The translations under genes and the position numbers were made by a program. Below, in pieces: positions 5,279 to 9,877 of a DNA stretch of 9,877 nucleotides. The DNA is from Micrococcales bacterium (GTDB taxonomy: Bacteria; Actinomycetota; Actinomycetes; Actinomycetales; Dermatophilaceae), in NCBI GenBank assembly GCA_003157445.1, contig PMJN01000522.1:1-9877 (forward strand), read 5' to 3'. Each line of letters begins with the position of its first letter. Position 1 is the stretch's first letter. The notes beneath the pieces are model-generated. The model did not search any database and was not told the origin of the DNA. It worked only from the letters and a program-made list of their open reading frames with translations.

Positions 5279-7618
5279 TCAGCGAAGTTCATAGACGGTG
5301 ACCGCACCCCTGCTGAACTTGGGGACGGCGAACTGTGCCAGTTTTGAGGAGACCGGTCCGGCCGACCTGTCTGCCACCAGCCAGCTCGCGCCGTACTCGC
5401 GCCGCAGCCTGTAGATGGTGGCCGCGCTGGGGCGGGTGAAGACAGCGTCGTTAACAGCGAGCCGCTCGGGAAAAGGCGTAGGGTCGGTCAGCGCCTTGGC
5501 TGCACTGGTATATCCCCATCCCTCTAGGACTGTGCGCCGACCACCCAGTCCGCTCACCCAGAACGCAACAGAGGAGCAATCTCGTCGTTCCCGCCCGTAG
5601 ACGCAGTGCCGGTTGGTTGCGACCACGGCGTCGTTCGGAATGTGTGCGTTGACCCAGGCCATGACAACTGCGGCACTGGGAGGGATCAGGATGTCGCTCC
5701 TGAGAAGAGGCTTCGGCGCCGCCTTGTTCGAAGCGCTGGCAGCCAAAGCGAGGCGATCGCGGTAGTAATCGTGCAGCACGCCCTCCGCCGGTCCACCCAC
5801 GACAAACGCCGCCAGAACCAGGACGGTCCCCCACCCACGCAAACCCGGAACTCGGCGGCGCGCCAACACCCACGCGAGCACGCCCACGGCGAGAGCTACA
5901 CAAACCAGGCCAATCGGCACCAAGATCGAAACCACCACCGCAGCGAGGTCATTCGCATGTCCGACCAGAGATGGCGAGCCTGCATGTGCGAAGGCAACAA
6001 CACAGCCACCGATCAGCGCGCCACCGGCCAGAGCCATGGCAACGCGGCGGCCAGAGCGCACCGTGGTTGGGACCGCGGCAGCCAGGACCCAGACGCCGAA
6101 CACCGAAGCCATCGGATTGGCCAAACGAAGGAAGTAGGCCTGGCTGTAGGCCGGGTGAGCCAACACCAGGTAGACAATCCATCCCGCGACGACGAAACCC
6201 GCCATATACCAGGCGGCAGGGTCCTTTCGAAACCGATGGGACCCTAGCCAGCCGAACGGGACCAGTCGGCCGATATTCGCAACCAAGGGCACCAGCAGCA
6301 GGATGGCCACGATGCCCAACGAGTGAGCCGAAAGGTCTTGCACACCCACGGGCAGGACAGGACCTACCGCAGGATGCAGGCCGACACCGGCCAGGTCGTG
6401 ATAGATCGGTAGAAACTCAAGGAAGTCGAACAGGATGATCTTGGATCCGCTGTCGCTGCCCGCCACGGCCAAAAGCGACACCGGGAGGATAACGGCAATC
6501 ATCGCAACCACCGACAGGGCCGACAACCACTGCCGGCGACGCTGGACCAAGAGGCTGAGAGCGGCGAGGCAGGTGCCAGCCAGCACGAGGGGCATGGCGC
6601 TGGGTTTGGCTCCTGCTGCAGCAACCAGCAGCAGTGCCAGGACCGCCCACCCCACCCGCAGCCGTAAGCCGCGTAGGGCCCGCACGATCAGGACGGTCGC
6701 GCCCAGTACTACCGGCAGGAGATAGACCTCGGAAGGACTCGTCGGGAAGATGACCGCCGATTCCCCTGGCACCTGCAGCAAGGTCGTTCCCGTGAAGACG
6801 ATCAAGGCCCATGCTGCGACCGGTCCGGACCACCATGTGCCCGACAGTTCCATCGCCAGACGTGCACCGATCAAGGCCGTGACAGCGAGCAGCGGAATGA
6901 GCCACAACCGCAAGACCACCGTCGCCTCCGGTGCTCCCGACACAAGGCTCGCCGCTGCCATATGAACGTGGGAGAACCAGTGGTAGCGCAGGAGCTCACC
7001 GGCCATTTGGGGGACTTGCGGCGGGAACGACCTGGTCAGCTCATGCACGATCGACAGGTGCCAGACGACGTCCTTGTCGTAGTACCCGCCCCCAGGCGGC
7101 AGCTGAGCACCGAAGGCATACGGGCGCACGATCAAGACGGAGGTGGCGATCGCGCTGGCCACGCCCCACGACCACAGAGGTGGCAGTGGCTGCGGCGATT
7201 CGATCCGCCAGTGCCGGCGCAGGCGCGGCACTGCGACAAAGATCGCCACCACCAGAAGCGCCCAGAGCCAGAGCTGCTGCTGGCGCCCGAGAATGGCCCA
7301 CAGCGCGAAGCACAAGAGCTCAAGCCCGAGACCTGTCACGGCGCCCATGGCGACATCTTCAGGCCAGTTGCCCCGGGTGCCGACCGTGGCCCGCGCCACC
7401 AGCAGGCCGGGCAGCGTCACCCCCAGGCACCAGTACGCGCTGTAGCGGGCGATGTCCAGGGCGGGGGTGCCGCTCTGATGCAGCACCACGGTCCCCACAA
7501 CAAAGGCCAGCAGCCACGGAAGAGCACCCAGCCCAAAGCGCCCTAGGCCAGCCAGGGAGTGTGCGCGCCCCTGAACTGCGCCATCTTGGCCGACGTCAGA
7601 CGTCAGGCCGTCGTCCAC
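5279..7618 (-). CDS. Large polytopic membrane protein, GT-C glycosyltransferase-like
   Basis: Very hydrophobic protein of 779 aa (start 7618) with roughly a dozen or more membrane helices and a soluble C-terminal domain outside the membrane. In the first large loop (about residues 172-220) it has GGGYYDKDVVWHLSIVHEL, then FPPQVPQMAG and LRYHWFSHVHMA. Acidic plus His residues in this loop, and the 'FPPxxPxxAG..LxYHWF' pattern, are seen in GT-C-fold transferases that use polyprenyl-phosphate sugars. The last 150 or so residues hold a Cys pair in CVYGRERRDC (about 672-681) followed by AFWVSGLGG and LEGWGYTS; in an oxidising exterior these cysteines could form a disulfide. No enzyme activity is proven and I know no gene name. 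Start choice: GTG 7618 has AGAGGG at good spacing. The same frame opens at GTG 7744 (821 aa, G-run only 1 nt away), and TTG near 7663 has AAGGGAAG. The extra N-terminal residues are not membrane-like. It lies upstream of the kinase gene on the same strand. Confidence 0.85.
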   Translation of the reverse strand: MDDGLTSDVGQDGAVQGRAHSLAGLGRFGLGALPWLLAFVVGTVVLHQSGTPALDIARYSAYWCLGVTLPGLLVARATVGTRGNWPEDVAMGAVTGLGLELLCFALWAILGRQQQLWLWALLVVAIFVAVPRLRRHWRIESPQPLPPLWSWGVASAIATSVLIVRPYAFGAQLPPGGGYYDKDVVWHLSIVHELTRSFPPQVPQMAGELLRYHWFSHVHMAAASLVSGAPEATVVLRLWLIPLLAVTALIGARLAMELSGTWWSGPVAAWALIVFTGTTLLQVPGESAVIFPTSPSEVYLLPVVLGATVLIVRALRGLRLRVGWAVLALLLVAAAGAKPSAMPLVLAGTCLAALSLLVQRRRQWLSALSVVAMIAVILPVSLLAVAGSDSGSKIILFDFLEFLPIYHDLAGVGLHPAVGPVLPVGVQDLSAHSLGIVAILLLVPLVANIGRLVPFGWLGSHRFRKDPAAWYMAGFVVAGWIVYLVLAHPAYSQAYFLRLANPMASVFGVWVLAAAVPTTVRSGRRVAMALAGGALIGGCVVAFAHAGSPSLVGHANDLAAVVVSILVPIGLVCVALAVGVLAWVLARRRVPGLRGWGTVLVLAAFVVGGPAEGVLHDYYRDRLALAASASNKAAPKPLLRSDILIPPSAAVVMAWVNAHIPNDAVVATNRHCVYGRERRDCSSVAFWVSGLGGRRTVLEGWGYTSAAKALTDPTPFPERLAVNDAVFTRPSAATIYRLRREYGASWLVADRSAGPVSSKLAQFAVPKFSRGAVTVYELR

Positions 7619-7781
7619 ACTCAGCCCTCTGGCAGTGACCGGATCGACCGGGTGGTTGGGCAAGATCTTCCCTTCGCTCAGGTCTCCCCGACAACCGCGT
7701 CGAGCCGCTGGCCAGGTCTTATCGTAGCCATAATGACTGCTCACGCCCCCCGAGTCCGTTCGGGCAACGTTGGCGTGAATC

Positions 7782-7804
7782 TGTTCGCAGGTGGCTGTGT
7801 TCGC
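7782..7804. repeat. Direct repeat TGTTCGC upstream of the membrane protein gene
   Basis: TGTTCGC occurs at 7782-7788 and again at 7798-7804, 16 bp apart start to start; a third shorter GTTCG lies at 7758-7762. They fall in the non-coding stretch between tRNA-Asn and the membrane protein gene, where a promoter is expected. They could be half-sites for a regulator, but a chance match is quite possible. No clear -35/-10 pair is visible in the same stretch. Confidence 0.25.
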
Positions 7805-7818
7805 CGCTGCTGCAGTTC

Positions 7819-7831
7819 CCGCCGTTGGCGG
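7819..7831 (-). terminator. Small GC hairpin after tRNA-Asn
   Basis: On the minus strand CCGCC-AAC-GGCGG forms a 5-bp all-GC stem 17 nt after the end of the tRNA gene. It is placed as expected for ending the tRNA transcript, but there is no T-tract. Confidence 0.35.
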
Positions 7832-7848
7832 CGAGTGCAGTCAAAGAG

Positions 7849-7921
7849 CTCCCCCGACTGGACTCGAACCAGTAACCTGCCGATTAACAGTCGGCTGCTC
7901 TGCCAATTGAGCTACAGGGGA
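7849..7921 (-). tRNA. tRNA-Asn (anticodon GTT)
   Basis: A 73-nt cloverleaf reads on the minus strand from 7921 to 7849. The acceptor stem TCCCCTG pairs with CGGGGGA (one T-G wobble). The D arm is GCTC-AATTGGCA-GAGC, the anticodon arm is GCCGA-CTGTTAA-TCGGC with GTT at positions 34-36, the variable loop is AGGTT, and the T arm is ACTGG-TTCGAGT-CCAGT. The discriminator base is G. CCA is not encoded, as is usual in actinobacteria. It decodes AAC and AAU. It lies 67 bp after the 176-aa gene on the same strand. TACAGT shortly upstream could be a -10 element, without a convincing -35. Confidence 0.97.
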
Positions 7922-7953
7922 ATGCTGCGGGTCGAACTGTAGCAAAGGGTTTC

Positions 7954-7971
7954 GCCAGTCATGAAACTGGC
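7954..7971 (-). terminator. Hairpin between the dnaG-linked gene and tRNA-Asn
   Basis: On the minus strand GCCAGT-TTCATG-ACTGGC forms a perfect 6-bp stem with a 6-nt loop, 17 nt after the TGA of the 176-aa gene. It is a candidate terminator of the dnaG transcript or a processing site upstream of the tRNA. Only a short T-containing stretch (CCCTTTG) follows. Confidence 0.45.
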
Positions 7972-7988
7972 TCTTGGCAGAAAACCTG

Positions 7989-8519
7989 TCAGGCCGGAAG
8001 GCCAACCTGATCCCTCAGATGTGCCAGGGCAGCTTCAACATGCGCCTTCACCTCAGGGTCATCGGCGCGGGTGTAGCGTCCCAGGATCGTTTGGGCGATG
8101 AGCTCACGGGTTTCAAAATCCTGGCGTATGGCAACGCGGCCCGTACGCCGATCGCCCAAGTTGAGGTGCGTCGCGATCACGACGCTGGCTTGGACCCGCT
8201 CACGCAATGTCTCAGGCAGCCGGGTCAGCTGATCGCGGAAAGACCACTGCCGTGCACGTGTGCCATCGGTCCAGGTGACAGTCAACGTCGCAGTCTCCGG
8301 CTCCCAGGACCCCGCGTCCACGAACAACCAGCGACGCTGAAAAACAGGTTCTGTGGTCGATGTCACGACCAACAGGGCGAAAGTCGTGGCGACAACATAC
8401 CCACCGGTGTTGTCATCGACGCCAAACGACAGGACCCGCTCGCCCTTGGCCAACTCAAGGGCCGCCGCGATCGCGCGGGGTAGATCGGCGTGCGAAGGCC
8501 GTCGGTTGAAAAGACCCAT
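7989..8519 (-). CDS. Conserved-looking protein of unknown function coupled to dnaG
   Basis: Protein of 176 aa that I do not recognise as a named family. It starts MGLFNRRPSHADLPRAI, followed by a helix and then a likely beta-rich region of about 90 residues: GERVLSFGVDDNTGGYVVAT, TFALLVVTST, WLFVDAGSWEPE and TLTVTWTDGTRARQWSFRD. It ends in a mostly helical part including RQDFETRELIAQTILGRYTR and VEAALAHLRDQVGL. The alternating strand pattern with Trp residues suggests a small PH-like or beta-sandwich domain, but that is inference. There is no signal peptide or membrane helix, so it is probably cytoplasmic. Its ATG shares one base with the dnaG stop (TGATG at 8521-8517), so it is likely translated by re-initiation after dnaG, which argues for a housekeeping role. 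A hairpin and tRNA-Asn follow. Confidence 0.9.
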   Translation of the reverse strand: MGLFNRRPSHADLPRAIAAALELAKGERVLSFGVDDNTGGYVVATTFALLVVTSTTEPVFQRRWLFVDAGSWEPETATLTVTWTDGTRARQWSFRDQLTRLPETLRERVQASVVIATHLNLGDRRTGRVAIRQDFETRELIAQTILGRYTRADDPEVKAHVEAALAHLRDQVGLPA

Positions 8520-9877
8520 CAGCCCAACTTCGAACGCAGGCTGGTGAGCGCACGCTGCAGGATCTGCAGCCGAATGCCGAGCTCACGGCCAGCCGCAGAG
8601 TCATCTGGCGGGACTCTGCGCATCGCACTTATGGCATCGCCGATCTGAGCAGTCAGCGCGACCTCTTGGATTCGGACAAGGAGCTCATCGACGTAGCGAC
8701 CCTCGGGCAGGCCCGTGAGCGGGGAGACCCGGGCGGGCACTGGCGCCACGGCGAGCTCGCTAACCAGCGGCCGGACGCTCAGGGCTGCGGCCTCGCTGAC
8801 TCGATCAGCCCAACGGCTGAGCCCGTCATTGGCGGCCCGGATGCCACCCGCCGCCTGGATGGCGTCGCGGACCCCGCGATGGGCCGGTGCGCTGAAGGAG
8901 TCTGCGGCAATGGACTCGAAGCTGGCCGGATCAATCAGACTCGGGAACTGCAGCGCCGCCTGCAACAACTGTCGCTCGGCGGAGACCACCGGGTCATGCA
9001 GGTCCGGGCGTGCCAGCTCGAAGGCGCGCTCATCGCCACTGCCGTCCCCCTGGCTGTCATTGCTCGGGTCGTGGCCATGCTCCCGGCCGCTGGCTGACCC
9101 TGTCCCGGAGCCGGACGCAGGGCTCGGCGCACGCGCGGCCATCCGGATGGCCCGAGCAACCTCGTCGGCCACTTGTTCGACCTCCACGCCCAGCCATCCG
9201 GCCACCGTGCGGGTGTACTCCGGACGCAGCGAGCGATCGCGAATACCGGCAACTATGGGGGCGACCGCTCCCAGAGCCCGCACCCGGCCCTCAGCGCCAG
9301 TCAGGTCGAATCGAGCAAGCCTTGTGCGCACCGCGAACTCGAACATCGGCACGGCATCCTCCACGAGGGCCCGAACCGCGCCGTCTCCCCCGGCCTGGCG
9401 CAGCTCGCAAGGGTCCTTGCCGGACGCCTCCACGGCCACGAAGGACTGCGATGCCCAGCGCTGGTCCTCCCCGAACGCGCGCATGGCGGCCTTCTGGCCG
9501 GCAGCGTCACCGTCGAACGTGAAGATCACCTTCGCCGGGGCCAGATCACTCTCGTCACGCATGAGGCGACGCAGCACCTTGATGTGCTCGAGGCCGAAGG
9601 CGGTGCCGCAGGTTGCCACCGCGGTCTCGATGCCGGCCAACTGGCAGGCCATCACGTCTGTGTAGCCCTCGACCACAACCGCCTGACGATCCCTAGCGAT
9701 GGCCTTCTTGGCCATGTCAAGGCCATAGAGTACGAACGACTTCTTGTAGATCGCCGTCTCGCTGGTGTTGAGGTACTTGGCCTCGATCCGGTCATCCTCA
9801 AAGAGACGGCGAGCGCCAAAACCCACCACATCGCCGGTAATGTCTCGGATGGGCCACATCAGCCGGCCGCGGAAGCG
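8519..9877 (-). CDS. dnaG: DNA primase DnaG, C-terminal part (5' end outside the window)
   Basis: Makes the RNA primers for DNA replication, acting with the replicative helicase at the fork. About 452 codons are visible; actinobacterial DnaG is usually about 600-650 aa, so the zinc-binding domain and the first part of the catalytic core lie beyond base 9877. The frame is open to the window edge, beginning RFRGRLMWPIRD, so the ATG at 9859 is internal. Landmarks are YLNTSETAIYKKSFVLYGLD, the TOPRIM Glu motif VEGYTDVMACQLAG, ATCGTAFGLEHIKVLRR, and the metal-binding FTFDGDAAGQKAA. After the core come a low-complexity Ser/Gly/Asp linker (PASGSGTGSASGREHGHD...) and a C-terminal region like the helicase-binding domain (SAERQLLQAALQFPSLID...). 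The TGA at 8521-8519 overlaps the start of the 176-aa gene by one base. In mycobacteria, too, dnaG lies close to a tRNA-Asn gene, as I recall. Confidence 0.97.
   Translation of the reverse strand, partial: RFRGRLMWPIRDITGDVVGFGARRLFEDDRIEAKYLNTSETAIYKKSFVLYGLDMAKKAIARDRQAVVVEGYTDVMACQLAGIETAVATCGTAFGLEHIKVLRRLMRDESDLAPAKVIFTFDGDAAGQKAAMRAFGEDQRWASQSFVAVEASGKDPCELRQAGGDGAVRALVEDAVPMFEFAVRTRLARFDLTGAEGRVRALGAVAPIVAGIRDRSLRPEYTRTVAGWLGVEVEQVADEVARAIRMAARAPSPASGSGTGSASGREHGHDPSNDSQGDGSGDERAFELARPDLHDPVVSAERQLLQAALQFPSLIDPASFESIAADSFSAPAHRGVRDAIQAAGGIRAANDGLSRWADRVSEAAALSVRPLVSELAVAPVPARVSPLTGLPEGRYVDELLVRIQEVALTAQIGDAISAMRRVPPDDSAAGRELGIRLQILQRALTSLRSKLG

Noticed and set aside
7849..7921. tRNA-Asn as an integration site for a mobile element
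   Set aside because: I found no duplicated tRNA 3' end, integrase or phage gene in the window; the flanks are housekeeping on one side and an intact gene on the other.
7559..7942. Plus-strand 127-codon ORF ending in SPDWTRTSNLPINS...
   Set aside because: It is the reverse complement of tRNA-Asn plus the membrane protein start; the DWTRTSNLPINS ending is a familiar false translation across tRNA genes.
8715..9665. Plus-strand 316-codon ORF opposite dnaG
   Set aside because: Antisense shadow of a high-GC gene; Ser/Arg/Ala-rich with no recognisable domain, while the minus frame has all DnaG motifs.
1..9877. CRISPR arrays, insertion sequences, riboswitches
   Set aside because: No regularly spaced repeats, transposase motifs, terminal inverted repeats around a gene, or recognisable riboswitch core were seen.

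Overview
The window comes from a high-GC actinobacterium. The evidence is strongly G/C-biased third codon positions, frequent GTG starts, a PknB-type Ser/Thr kinase with a Pro/Thr-rich stalk and outer domain, and an actinobacterial-style dnaG followed by a small conserved gene and tRNA-Asn. The genus cannot be fixed from this sequence. Apart from one gene (2659-3347), everything is encoded on the minus strand.

Left end (1-3347), an accessory block. Positions 1-87 hold the first 29 codons of what looks like an AMP-dependent acyl-CoA synthetase that runs off the edge. A drug/H+ antiporter of the 14-helix DHA2 class follows (231-1649, minus), with a strong hairpin directly after its stop codon. 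It overlaps the end of a metallo-beta-lactamase-fold (MBL) hydrolase gene (1637-2595, minus), which is broken by a one-base frameshift and has a corrupted metal-binding motif. Across a 63-bp divergent spacer containing inverted repeats lies an Asp/Glu racemase-family gene (2659-3347, plus), which has an internal deletion and two one-base frameshifts. Two neighbouring enzyme genes are therefore decayed, while the transporter that shared an operon with one of them is still open.

Middle (3484-7744). A membrane-anchored Ser/Thr protein kinase (560 aa) lies downstream of a very large polytopic membrane protein (about 780-820 aa) with the architecture of a GT-C-like glycosyltransferase: many helices, an acidic/His first large loop, and an extracytoplasmic C-terminal domain with a Cys pair. 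Both are on the minus strand, 112 bp apart, and may be co-transcribed. Their joint role is not established.

Right end (7849-9877), housekeeping. dnaG (primase, 5' part cut off by the window edge) overlaps by one base (TGATG) a conserved-looking 176-aa protein of unknown function. A hairpin and tRNA-Asn(GTT) follow. dnaG and the 176-aa gene look like a translationally coupled pair.

I see no CRISPR array, insertion sequence, integrase or prophage gene. The most notable points are the decayed MBL/racemase pair around a shared, palindrome-bearing divergent spacer, the undercharacterised GT-C-like protein, and the unknown gene coupled to dnaG.
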